Of a stretch of 64,000 nt of DNA, positions 47,101 through 55,073 are shown in pieces. The DNA comes from Bemisia tabaci. Taxonomy: Eukaryota > Arthropoda > Insecta > Hemiptera > Aleyrodidae. Below the pieces are notes generated by a model that was given only the letters and a program-made list of their open reading frames with translations, ran no database searches and was not told the DNA's origin. The position numbers and the translations under genes were made by a program. The stretch is from contig NC_092800.1 in NCBI RefSeq assembly GCF_918797505.1, positions 30,432,263 to 30,496,262 on the forward strand. The letters run 5' to 3'. The number at the start of each line of letters is the position of its first letter. The stretch's first letter is position 1.

Positions 47101-50100
47101 TCTATCAATTTCAAGAATCAGCCCGCTGATCAGGATTTTTTCGTCCTTTGGTGCTGTAGCTTGACAAGATCAACTCTGTCACCTGCATACTTGCGAGCAT
47201 ACTTCCCATCTAACTATTTAACTCGTTGTAACTTCGTCGATTGAAGACTTTGAGCCTCCGACTGCAGCAACTAAAAATTTTGGTTATTCCTGCTGAGATA
47301 ACAAAAAATGTTGATTGTCATTCTCAATTTTCAACTTGATTTTTGTGCGACCTGGCTGAGATAACTGTATATCTTAGTGCATTAGACCCACATTTACTTT
47401 CAAAAAGGTCCAAATCTTCAGAAAAACCCGTAAAAATGTTTCTCCCAATTTCTAATGGAATTTTTTGGTAATGTAATAGCTAAATCATTCGAAAATCTGA
47501 AGGAAAAATATTTATGACTCCAATCAAAACTAATATTTTATCGAGGAAAAATTGGCAACATTTGAATGTCGATACGGCGTCTCTTCCTTACCAAGGCAGT
47601 ACGAGAAAGAGACAGCATGTCGACAATGAAACTCCCAAACCATGTATCTCGTTTGCGATGTTTAAAAATCTCCGCTCCTGTTTTATTTTATGAAAGGAGA
47701 AAAATCACTATCGTTCCTTCAAGTTTTCTTCGAATTTGCTGCGCATCGAGAAGAAAAATGAAGGAACTTTTCAAGAAATGACGTTGATTAGTTGGACGTA
47801 TTTCTGCTAAACGGAGCTAGAGACAGGTAGGAAAGAAGGGGTATGCTCGTTAGTCGAGGGCCGTAAAAATGAATGGAAATCATAAAGCGCCAGTGACGTC
47901 AGCGGCACTTTATAATTTCCCCACATTGTCCCGAAATACGTCCTGCGGGCTGATCATTGAAATTGATAGACAAAATGATAGACAAAGAAGACACAGGGAG
48001 TATAGAGCGATCCATTGGTTGAATTGAGTGGTTCCTATAGCCTATGGCAGAAAATGATGGACTAACTATAAGGTCTCTCGTGGGTTTCCGTTAGTTATCT
48101 ATTACTTACCTCCCTTGTCCATTGCAACCACTCGCTGCCACCAATATGGTCCCTCTATGATCTCTTTTGTTTTCTATGTCCATTGTTTTCTATCAATTTC
48201 CATAATCGGTCCGCAGTTTTCCGAATGAAAAATGAGGCATGACAAGAAGTCTGCAACGTCGCAAACGGAGATACGTGGTTTCACAGTGGTACACTTTGGT
48301 TATCGATACGAAGACGAAGATAGTGAATGAGGTAGACGCTGTGTCCTAGAGAAGATGACTCCCCCCTCCCCTGCTCCTATTGCCCATGGGTGGGGGAGGG
48401 GGGCAGCGAAAGGCACGGAAAGAGGACAATATGTATGAAAAAAAAGCTGGGAAGGTTTTTATTAAAATAAAAATCCGCGGAGGAGGGAGAGGAGAAGAGT
48501 GAAAAAGTCCCTGGGCGCGAGGTAGTCGAGGGTGTGTGGGAGTGTGTGAGCGCTACACTGCCGTGCTGAGGAAGAACACCGTATGAACATCGGAGGGTTG
48601 CCAAATTTCCTTCAATTAAATGTTTATTTTTGAGGAGAGTTATGAATATTTTCCCTCGACATTTTCACATACTATAGATTAAATTGGACGTATTTACTGA
48701 ATGGAACTATGTGCAAGTGGAAAGATGGTGTGTGCTCTTTAGTTGAGGGCCATAAGAATGAATGGGAATTTTAAAACGCCAGTGACGTCTGCGGCGAAGA
48801 AGCCGCCGTCGCCGAGCGTTAACTCATGATCCCTGTCCACAAGGCTCTTGTCACATGTCCACGGCTCACGACTTAGCACTCAGTCCCTTTTGATTTAATG
48901 TCAAATCCCGCTTTTCCATTTTCTCAAAAGGAACTACATCCACTTTTACATTGTCTCTTATCCAGCTCACCAGGAACACATCCCACCTCTCCACTTCCAC
49001 ATAGTTCCATTTAGCATAAATACGTCCATTTGGACCGCGTTTAACAGAAAGGAACCAAGCCACATCAGCTATTGCCAAATTTAACTGGGCAATTTAATGT
49101 TTTACGAGAGACCGTTTGTGTGGATTCCTCTATAAATTTTAAGGGATTTGCCTCGTACTATGGAGAAATTTCACTAAAATTTGCACGAAAATCCGCACAA
49201 CCGTTTTCATGTAAAAAATTAAATTGTCCAATTAAATTTGGCAATAGCTGATGTGGCTTGGTTCCTTTCTGTTTAACGCGGTCCAATTGTGATTGAAATT
49301 CTGTAAAAAATTGGTAGAAAAATATCCCCAAGTTTTCCAGGAATTTCGTATTTTATCGAAGGAAATTTGGCAGCGCCTGAGGGTTCATACGGCGTTTTTC
49401 CTTAGGACGGGAGTCCACCCCCGTAACTTTCAAGTGGGGCCGCGTGGCGTGTAACATCGAAAATGCATCCTGGAAAACGACATAGTTTATCGCCGCGATC
49501 TGCGGGGCTCCGCGACGAGCGTATCGGGCCCCCGCCATCATCGAAATCCGATTTCGTCATCGCCCGATCCGCCGACCCGTGTCGCCCGTTAATGACAAAA
49601 ACCTGCGACTCCATTGCCGGCTCGCCCGGTGCCGTTGTGCAACGGGGATCGGCCCTCCAGCCAGAGTTTCGGCTTTTACGAGAAGAAGAGGTTACACAGT
49701 TAAAAGTTTTTGGAGTAAAATGAACCACTAGACAAAGTACGGAGTTAAGGGGAGCCAGACACCCTATTCCTTGACCAATTTAACCCACGTTCTCAGGATC
49801 TACTGAACAAAAATACTTCTCTTTTTTGTTTTGAACTTTGAACCCTCCTGAACATTTAAACGAGCTTTTTTTAAAATTTAAAAATTGAAATTTTGGTGAA
49901 TTTTTGAATTTTTTTGTTAGAAATCAAAGAATTTGGACATTGAAATCAAATTAAAAAAAATCCAGCTCGAAATTTTGAAAAGCTCGTGTTAAAATATGCA
50001 GGAGAGTGCAAGGATTAGAACAAAACAAGTTTTTGAAAATCGGTTCTGTAGATCCTGAGTAAAAGGTACATGAGTGCTGAAAATGTAGTTTTCGGGAAAT

Positions 50101-53100
50101 GAGGAATTAAAAAAAATCAGCCAAATAGTTTAGTGTATTAGTAGTGTATTTAGTAAACCTTCCTCACTAAAACAGCGCGTAACTTCAAACTACTCATCAG
50201 ATCAAGTAAAACTTGGTCTGAAATTAAACGTGAGGAGTAGGAGATTAAGATTAGCCAAAAATAAAAAAAAAAACATTTTTTTTTCAATTTTCAAGTGTCT
50301 GGCTCCCCTTAAGAATTCTGATACCTGTTCCTTAACCAAACCCACTTCTAGAATGCAATTTGCACGACAAAAATTACTGAATTCAACTCTTTGCCGAGAT
50401 ATTTCATGTTCCTTGACACGTGAATTCAAACCTCCCGCTCATGGAAACTCAACGGTCTACGTGAGTCAAAGCGCACACTGAACGTTACCGTGGCAGTCTC
50501 CGCGGTGTGAAAATATGGCAACCTCAATCTTGACGCTTTGGCTCAGCTACAGCAAATTGTTCACACTTTGAATAATAAAAGGTGGGAAAGGAACAATGCT
50601 CGATTGAAGTAGCCCGCCGAATCCGTTGTAAGGCGCGATTTGACTCACGTAGAGTATTGCGTTTCTTACGACCGGGCAACTGTATCCCGTAACTAATGTA
50701 AATAAAAACCTTAATATCTTAGGAGTTAATTTTAGTAATTTTAGATGTTAGAATTGTGCTCTACGTGAAATTCTGGTTGAGGAACATGTATCAGAATGCT
50801 TAGATTCGTACTTTAGTGGTCCATTCTGTGCCGGAGTCTATATAGTTCCCGAAAACCCCGAGTGATATGAATGCGGAGCAGAATCTATCCTCACGGTTTC
50901 AGGACATTTCGTCAACGATTTTTTGCCCGCGCAACTGTTTTGTCCAGTGGTTTACGTCCACGCGTAAAATAGGCAACAGTGACTTGGTCCAGCTTTATAT
51001 TTTAGTCCGTATATAAAATTATATTGACAGTATTTAAATGAGAAAATTGAGAGATACGAGGTATTTTTATGGTAACTCATTTTTTACTCAATTTTTTAAA
51101 TATACCTTATATGTACCTTTTTTTAATATAAATATTACATCATTTTAACAACATTTACGTTTTTAAAACGTGGAAAATATTTTTTAAACCTTTTCCAAAC
51201 GATTGCATTAATATTAAGCTCGATGTGCCGTAGTTGTGTTGAGAGAAACTATGCAAGAAGGGAAAAAACCAAGAAGTACGCAATCTTCGGTTTTAACCCA
51301 TTTATACATCGATCTTTTAAAGTAAAATACGTCCACTTTTGAGCGTTATAGTTGCGCGTGCACCACGCTGCAGCACAGTATAAGCACTAAATATAAAAGA
51401 AAAAAATTAAAGTTCTTTGGGGACCATTAAATTTGACACGGAACCACATTAATATTTACAAAACACACATTATATTTTCCTTTAATACATTTTTTTTCTT
51501 CCTCATCAATTTAAATGAGAATAATCCATGCAGAGTGTGCAAACATTTCAAAATCATTAGTTGGAAAACGCTGACTCCGCGAGTTTAAATATTAGAGCCT
51601 AACACAGAGCGGAGCGACGTGCTGCCAGCGCGAAAAACGCATTGGCGCCTACAAACCTAAGGGGATACTTCACGCATTGCGCAATGCTTGAAGTATCCCC
51701 TTAGGTTTGTAGGCGCCAATGCGTTTTTCGCGCTGGCCGACCGCCCGCCGCGCCGCAGCGTGCCACAACAATTCAAGCAACTATTTCACAGCAGAGTATC
51801 ATACGAAATTGAAGGTGCTCCAACATATTGAACAACCAAAATCGTCGTGAGCGATTGTCGTTTGTATTTACAAATGGACCGATTAACTTTAGGTCTCAAT
51901 GGACCACTAGACAAGGTACGAATTTCAGCATTCTGATACATGTTTCCTAATGAAAATTTCACGTAGAACACGACACGCACAACGAAAATTACCGAAATTA
52001 ACTCCTTTCGAAGATATTCAATGATTCTTGATGCGTGAATTGAAACCACCCGCTCATGAAAACTCAATGCTCTATGTGATTCACATCGCGCGCTAAACGT
52101 TATCATAAACGTCTCAGCGATATAAAAATCTGGCAACCTCAGTCTTGACGCTTTGGCTCAGCTATAGCAAATTGCTCATAGTTTGAACAACACATGGTGG
52201 GAAATGAACATTGCTCGATTGAGAAGCTTGCTGAAACCATTGTAGTGCACGATTTGACTCACGTAGAGCTTTGAGTTTCTTGTGAGCGGCCAGTTCAAAT
52301 TCCTCGTAACTGATGTGAAATAAAAACGTTAATATCTTCGCTAAGAGTTGGTTTCAGTAACTTTTGTTGCGCGAATCGTGTTCTACGTGAAATTTTGGTT
52401 CAGAAACATGTATTAGAATGCTAAAATTCGTACCCTGTCTAGTGGTCCATTGGTAGGTGGACCAAAAATCCCCTGCCGAAAAACGCGTGGACGAAAACTA
52501 CTAGAACAAACAGGTAAGCGGACAAAAAATCGTTGACAAAATGTCCTATAGCCATCGTCACGAAATGACTTACACTTTTACGGAGCGGAATCTACTCTTT
52601 TTGCGGAGAGTCATACGTTTTTATGGGGCTGATTTTACTTTGCACTCATATCACTAAAATGTTTTGGGCACCATATAGATTCCGGCACTGAATTTCATTC
52701 CTCGATTTTTGATAGTCTAGTTACAAGTGCGGAGGTATCGTATCATAATGGTTATAACTAAGATATTAAAAACAATCAAATTCACCGAAAATTCAAGCTA
52801 TCCCTGCCATGATAGCTAAGTAGCCATATATAGCTCTCAGGTTCTCGAAACCGAGTTTACTTCAAAATTCGTCTGATCTAATTTTAAATCTAATCACTGA
52901 TGCAGCCAAAACAACAAAATTGGTTCTCTCTGTATAAAAACTGGACATAGCCTCGCTTTTCTGACAGAAAGCTGTATCTTAATTGGACGCATTTATGCTT
53001 AAAAGGAACTAAGTGCATAAGGAATGCGTGTGACGTAGTTCCTTTTAGCATAAATACGTCCAATTGGACTGTATTCAGCAGAAAGCAACCAAGCCACATC

Positions 53101-54693
53101 AGCTACCCACCACCAAATTCAATTGGCTAATTTAATGTTTTACATGAAAACGGCGTGCGGATTTGTGTGCCAATTTCAGTGAATTTTCTGCAATATACGA
53201 AGCAAATGTCCTTACATTTTCAAAGGAATCTGCACAAACGTTTATGGCGTCATTTCCGTAACCCTGAGAAATAAAATATATTTATCGAAAGAAAAAAAAT
53301 ATTTCTAGAGAAAAAAAATATATGTAGAAATTATTTTTCACCTGTAGAAATATTCCTGCTACTTCGAATTTTTTTTTTTTTTTTTTTTTGCTTTGGAGAA
53401 GTATTTTTTGAGTAACACTGTTCAGTAAAACTCAGTGTTACTGAGTAACACTGAGTAACACTGATGAAACGAACATAGCCGACATACTTGACGCTCTGAT
53501 GATGGCCAAAAGCCAATAAGCTTCAGCTTTATAAACACAATATTTTAAATACAATAAAGTGAACATAAAACCTTGACTCCTTACTCAAAGTAGCATACTT
53601 TAACGGAGTTTAACGTGCAAAAGGGCCTATATGCGTATCGACAGATTGATCCATAAGGACAATATTTCTGTTCCAGGTATGGCAGGACATCGAGACGGTC
53701 ATCCTGGGCAGCCCCCAGACCTTCCCGCACCTGGAGATGGACTCCAGCCCGGGGACGCCGGACCTCCACCCGAACCTGGGGACCTCCATCTCGGGCTGCG
53801 ACCCCCTCTGCGGCAACCCGGACCTCGACCGAGTCCCACCCCACGGACAGACCCCGTCCGGGTACTACATCGACATCGGCGTCCACGCAAGTTCCTACCG
53901 ACCCAAGCCCTGCTCCGGCCCCAACGAGCAGCTCACCCAACTCACCCCTCACGTCTTCTACTCCCTCCCCAACTCCGCCACCACCTCCGAAGACTGCTGC
54001 AAGCCGGACTTCTACGGAGACTCGAACGCGCGGATAAAAACGGAACCAGAAGCCTCCACTTCGCACTTCCAACATCATTACTACCCGCCTTACAACTACG
54101 GGCAAGGATCCTACGCGCCTGGCGGCGCGTCATCTAGGTGCTTGGTATCCCTTGGTCAGATCTCCCCGCCGACCACCCCGGAAGTCATGCGCGGCTACCA
54201 TCATCAGCAACCCTCTGAGTACTGTCCACCCCCCGAGCACCATCACCACTTCATGATCATAACACCGCCCTCGTCGCCAGACGGTGGGGAGGGCCCCGGC
54301 TACCATCCACCCCCACACTATCCACTGGCCTTCAACCCGCGGGCCCCTGGACCCGGTGGGGGGCCCTTCAAGGCCGGACCAGGCCCAAAGTCCCGCCGGA
54401 GGCAGAACTGGAGTAGGAGGAAGATCATCGTCCATACGTGCTCGCACTCCGGCTGCGGGAAGACCTACACCAAGTCGTCGCATTTAAAAGCGCATTTACG
54501 CACGCACACGGGCGAAAAGCCGTATCAGTGTGGGTGGAAGGGATGCGGGTGGAAGTTCGCGCGCTCCGACGAGCTGACCCGCCATTACCGGAAGCACACC
54601 GGGGACAGGCCCTTCCAGTGTCGCCTCTGCGAGAGGGCCTTCTCCAGGTCGGATCATCTGTCCCTCCATATGAAGAGGCATATTACCATGTGA
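35084..54693 (+). CDS. dar1: Krüppel-like zinc-finger transcription factor (KLF1/2/4/5 type, dar1-like), two coding exons
   Basis: Nuclear DNA-binding factor expected to bind GC/CACCC boxes. Coding exons are 35084-35101 (MADFQE, donor GTAAGC) and 53677-54693 (acceptor CTGTTCCAG), in phase, giving 344 residues. The mature N-terminus reads [20 protein letters not shown]. The middle is rich in Pro, His and Ser, with a SUMO-type IKTE (K127), PPHY (218-221) and two SP/TP clusters. A basic [11 protein letters not shown] precedes three C-terminal C2H2 fingers: C261/C266/H279/H283, C291/C296/H309/H313 and C321/C324/H337/H341, linked by HTGEKPY and [26 protein letters not shown] and [15 protein letters not shown] match the KLF2/KLF4 group rather than KLF6/7 or KLF9/13. 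The gene carries an 18.6 kb intron packed with MITEs. The exon is GC-rich, unlike its flanks. The family is certain; the exact orthologue (insect dar1) is likely but not proven. Confidence 0.88.
35149..35405. mobile_element. Foldback MITE, GGAACCAAGCCACATC family, copy 1
   Basis: Starts 48 bases after the KLF exon 1 donor. The left arm (TTGGACAGAGTTCAGCAG, AGGAAACCAAGCAGCATC, GGCAATTTAATTT) pairs with the right arm (AAAATTGCCCAATTAAATT, GATGTGGCTTGGTTCC, CTTAACGCGGTCC). Other members lie at 44828, 49030 and 53063. Confidence 0.8.
36141..36365. mobile_element. CACTGG-type MITE, copy 1
   Basis: 225 bp flanked by TA (36139-36140 and 36366-36367). The ends (C)TGGAAAAAAAAAACACATC and the complement of CACTGGAAAAAACACAT are followed by GATCTAGAGTC on both arms and by GACAAGAAAAA / TTTTTCTTGTC. 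Sister copies at 45126 and 54761. No coding sequence. Confidence 0.9.
36368..37105. other. KLF intron sequence without recognised features
   Basis: AT-rich intronic DNA. The minus-strand open frame at 36297-36488 extends from the neighbouring MITE and is not a gene. Confidence 0.5.
37106..38421. mobile_element. 1.3-kb element with subterminal palindromic 33-bp repeat arrays
   Basis: The ends CTGTACTGCACCGAGGAAAA and the complement of ACAGTACACACGAGGAAAAA form TIRs that continue through CTATGGCTTATAAA and AATTAGTGGTTCAT. Just inside are inverted arrays of a 33-bp unit containing GGCTATTCGTCGGTAC and GTACCGA: 37201-37320 (four units) and 38133-38250 (four units, opposite orientation). Each unit holds an odd palindrome CGTCGGTAC-S-GTACCGACG. 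Between the arrays is a minus-strand open frame with an in-frame 69-bp repeat. The layout is that of a DNA transposon with subterminal transposase-binding sites. No transposase domain is recognised. Confidence 0.82.
37768..38109 (-). CDS. Hypothetical 113-residue open frame inside the 37106-38421 element
   Basis: Encodes a Ser/Thr/Ala-rich protein with about three copies of a 23-residue repeat ([23 protein letters not shown]). The repeat unit is 69 bases (starts at about 37831, 37900 and 37969), a multiple of three that preserves the frame. There is no recognised domain. A further minus-strand frame at 37475-37699 ([20 protein letters not shown] and on) may be another exon or a remnant of the same former gene. 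It may equally be non-coding. Confidence 0.35.
   Translation of the reverse strand: MCCQALVRMDKQTPSMVLCCNYTEILSATNVQLLTVHGSCSTACESSVSVAAPTNNDHSAESYSTTSESSISVAAPTNNDHSAESYSTTSESSVSVAAPSDENVSRELHEAKI
38422..39060. other. KLF intron sequence without recognised features
   Basis: AT-rich intron DNA with no delimited repeat and no credible coding frame. Confidence 0.45.
39066..39226 (+). repeat. Dispersed ~72-bp tandem repeat, two units
   Basis: Units at about 39070 and 39152, with GCGCAATGCGTGAAGTATTCC, CAGTCTTGCAGGCGCTA and CACGCCGACCGC. Same family as 24101-24325. Slightly longer spacing here (82 bases) because of an extra GCTGAACG. Confidence 0.82.
39928..40091. mobile_element. hAT-like MITE, CAGTGGCG family, copy 3 (decayed)
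   Basis: Left CTGTGGCGAGGCGTGAAT and right CACGTCACGCCACTG. The internal GAATCGATCATTGAGGTGTTCG and ATCGATCCTTTTCCATAGATTTAAATGG match 22105-22269. The flanking 8-mers no longer agree, so the target duplication has decayed or the end has been altered. Confidence 0.8.
40092..41198. other. KLF intron sequence without recognised gene
   Basis: An open frame at 40237-40629 (130 codons) has hydrophobic, low-information content and no recognisable family. Treated as chance. Confidence 0.45.
41199..41350. mobile_element. hAT-like MITE, CAGTGGCG family, copy 4 (right end lost)
   Basis: Left end CAGTGGCGAGGCGTGAATG. The central AAATCGATTGTTAAGGTG, ATCGATCCTTTTACCACAGG and TTTAAATGGCGAATCAATCGA match the family. 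The terminal CACGCCACTG is absent. Confidence 0.75.
41351..43800. other. KLF intron sequence without recognised features
   Basis: About 2.4 kb of AT-rich sequence, with a T homopolymer at about 41801-41823. No coding frame or well-delimited repeat found. Confidence 0.45.
44218..44446. mobile_element. Foldback MITE with CACGGAAAAAAAGTG ends
   Basis: Left CACGGAAAAAAAGTGTCC pairs with right GGACTTTACATTTTTCTCCCCGTG. The inner arms pair too: GGATGATATGGGCATTT against AAAATGTCCATATCATCC, and TTGTGGTAGTAC against GTACTACCACAA. No coding frame. Confidence 0.7.
44461..44704. repeat. Foldback with AACCGATTATTTTCCAAATCACGTAAGCGC arms
   Basis: Left AACCGATTATTTTCC and ATCACGTAAGCGC pair with right GCGCTTACGTGAT and GAAAAATAATCGGTT. 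The arms are about 40 bases around a 160-base centre. Confidence 0.75.
44828..45075. mobile_element. Foldback MITE, GGAACCAAGCCACATC family, copy 2
   Basis: Left GGACCGAGTTCAACAGAAAGGAACG and right GGTTGGTTCCTTTCTGATGAACTCGGTTC are the terminal arms. The inside has diverged from the other copies. Confidence 0.7.
45126..45352. mobile_element. CACTGG-type MITE, copy 2 (inner part inverted)
   Basis: 227 bp flanked by TA (45124-45125 and 45353-45354). The TIRs agree with 36141-36365 (AACACATTGGATCTAGAGTC and complement). The centre reads AACCAAGCCTCTTAATTTGA, the reverse complement of the orientation in the other copies, so the arms and centre have been exchanged or the whole element sits in the opposite direction. 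Confidence 0.88.
45825..46640. repeat. Three direct copies of an ACAAGGCAACTAAAG repeat
   Basis: Copies at about 45860-45950, 46340-46430 and 46550-46640 share GGATGTATACCT-GATTT, ACAAGGCAACTAAAGGTG, TTCGTGATTGAAACAAGCG and ACGGTTAGAG. Two are followed by the left half of the 46855-47132 family (GATTATTGAAATTGATAGACATAG). AAACGGCGTATGGGC near 45828 and 46025 derives from the CCGTGCTAAGGAA family. The result is a mosaic. Confidence 0.7.
46655..46828. repeat. Short foldback with TTAACAATT..TTGTTA arms
   Basis: TGATTTAACAATTTTGTTGTTAA, GTCCGACGTGTTTCAAG and TTTTACAAT at the left pair with ATTGTAAAA, TTTGAAACATTTTGGACG and TTAACAATTTAATTGTTAGATCA at the right. Arms about 60 bases, loop about 55. 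Confidence 0.75.
46855..47132. repeat. Foldback of the GCGGGCTGATTATTGAAATT family, copy 1
   Basis: Left CTGCGGGCTGATTATTGAAATT pairs with right TCAATTTCAAGAATCAGCCCGC. The inner GACGAAGAAGAC pairs with GTCTTCTTTGTTC, and GCGGGTGGTTTCAA pairs with ACCCGTTTCAACC. No coding frame. Confidence 0.78.
47944..48216. repeat. Foldback of the GCGGGCTGATTATTGAAATT family, copy 2
   Basis: Left CGGGCTGATCATTGAAATTGATAGAC pairs with right TCTATCAATTTCCATAATCGGTCCGC. The centre includes GAGTGGTTCCTATAG against TTGCAACCACTCG. Same family as 46855-47132. Confidence 0.78.
48550..48680. repeat. Left arm of the CCGTGCTAAGGAA family
   Basis: CTGCCGTGCTGAGGAAGAAC-ACCGTATGAACATCGGAGGGTTGCCAAATTTCC is the left half of the foldback. 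A matching right half (GGAAATTTGGCAGCGCCTGAGGGTTCATACGGCG) appears only at about 49360-49405, with two other elements inserted between (48684-49029 and 49030-49287). This is consistent with one old foldback split by later insertions. Confidence 0.65.
48684..49029. repeat. Foldback of the TTGGACGTATTTA family
   Basis: Left TTGGACGTATTTACTG, GAACTATGTGCAAGTGG pairs with right CCACTTCCACATAGTTCC, CATAAATACGTCCA. It contains GAGGGCCATAAGAATGAATGG and CGCCAGTGACGTC, also seen at 47860-47905. It abuts the next element at 49030. Confidence 0.75.
49030..49287. mobile_element. Foldback MITE, GGAACCAAGCCACATC family, copy 3 (best preserved)
   Basis: Left TTGGACCGCGTTTAACAG, AAAGGAACCAAGCCACATCAG, CTATTGCCAAATTTAA pairs nearly perfectly with right TTAAATTTGGCAATAG, CTGATGTGGCTTGGTTCC, CTGTTTAACGCGGTCCAA. 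About 70 paired bases per arm. Confidence 0.88.
49718..50826. mobile_element. CAATGGACCACTAGACA family, copy 2, split by a nested MITE
   Basis: Left ATGAACCACTAGACAAAGTAC at 49720 and right GTACTTTAGTGGTCCATT at 50826 match the ends of 51897-52452. The body (GAATTCAAACC.CCCGCTCATG, CTTGACGCTTTGGCTCAGCTA) is colinear with it. A second element occupies 49749-50309. Confidence 0.85.
49749..50309. mobile_element. TTAA-flanked MITE nested in 49718-50826
   Basis: Ends GGGGAGCCAGACAC and its complement GTGTCTGGCTCCCC, flanked on both sides by TTAA (49745-49748 and 50310-50313). TTAA duplication is the hallmark of piggyBac-type insertion. The 561-bp interior is AT-rich without coding potential. The intact sister element at 51897 lacks this insert, which defines the insertion cleanly. 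Confidence 0.88.
51625..51736. repeat. 112-bp near-perfect palindrome made of two units of the ~72-bp repeat
   Basis: Arms 51625-51680 and 51681-51736 are exact reverse complements except at one position (CTTCACGC versus CTTCAAGC), with no spacer. The right arm reads GCAATGCTTGAAGTATCCCC, TTAGGTTTGTAGGCGCC, which is the dispersed repeat of 24101-24325. GC-rich flanks (CGACCGCCCGCCGCGCCGC) follow on the right. Confidence 0.95.
51897..52452. mobile_element. CAATGGACCACTAGACA family, copy 1 (intact)
   Basis: 556 bp with TIRs CAATGGACCACTAGACAAGG and complement. The arms continue as TACGAATTTCAGCATTCTGA against TAGAATGCTAAAATTCGTA, and TTTCACGTAGAACACGA against GTGTTCTACGTGAAA. No transposase frame. 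Other copies at 49718-50826 and 22311-22375 (end only). Confidence 0.88.
52981..53065. repeat. Short foldback of the TTGGACGTATTTA family
   Basis: AATTGGACGCATTTATGC, TTAAAAGGAACTA pairs with TAGTTCCTTTTAGCATAAATACGTCCAATT. About 32 paired bases with a ~20-base loop. It abuts the next element in the same way as at 49029/49030. Confidence 0.8.
53063..53260. mobile_element. Foldback MITE, GGAACCAAGCCACATC family, copy 4 (right arm lost)
   Basis: TTGGACTGTATTCAGCAGAAAGCAACCAAGCCACATCAGCTA and GGCTAATTTAATGTTTTACATG match the left arm of 49030-49287. The right arm is not recognisable. Confidence 0.75.
53369..53480. repeat. Poly-T run and short ACTGAGTAAC direct repeats
   Basis: A T homopolymer of about 20 bases at 53370-53390, then several ACACTG/AGTAACACTGAG repeats at 53412-53465. 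Low-complexity intron sequence shortly before the KLF zinc-finger exon. Confidence 0.8.
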
Positions 54694-54760
54694 CCTTTGT
54701 GTGTGGGAGGTGGGGAAGCGAGTGTCAACTGGTCCTGTTCATAGGGGAAATACATAGATG

Positions 54761-54987
54761 CAGTGGAAAAAAAACCACATTGGATCTAGAGTCCAGACTC
54801 TTGAAAACATTGACAAGAAAAAATACTCTTGATTCAATCGGATTTTTGCTTGAATCAAAACGAAATCCGCTTAAATTAAGAGGCTTGGTTCTTGATTTAA
54901 GCTAGATTCTGATTGAATCAAGAGTACTTTTTCTTTTCGATGTTTTTAAGAGTCTGGAATCTAGATCCAATGTGTTTTTTTCCAGTG
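54761..54987. mobile_element. CACTGG-type MITE, copy 3, in the presumed KLF 3' UTR
   Basis: Starts 68 bases after the KLF stop codon. CAGTGGAAAAAAAACCACATTGGATCTAGAGTCCAGACTC pairs with the inverted right end, and the interior matches 36141-36365 in orientation. Flanking TA is no longer visible. If the transcript runs through it, the message would carry a long hairpin. Confidence 0.88.
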
Positions 54988-55073
54988 TGGTGCCTAGTTA
55001 GGGATTTGTGCCCATAAGCGACACTTTACACGGGAAAAGTGGTTTTGTGTCTGTGGAGCTAGATCAGATGGCA

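Noticed and set aside
53581..54105. 174-codon minus-strand open frame
   Set aside because: It is antisense to the GC-rich KLF exon, whose plus strand encodes a recognisable protein; the open frame is a composition effect.
53631..54137. 168-codon plus-strand frame over the KLF exon
   Set aside because: Pro/Arg/Leu-rich shadow frame overlapping the zinc-finger factor in another phase.
54438..54905. 155-codon frame continuing past the KLF stop
   Set aside because: Alternative phase of the finger region followed by translated MITE sequence.
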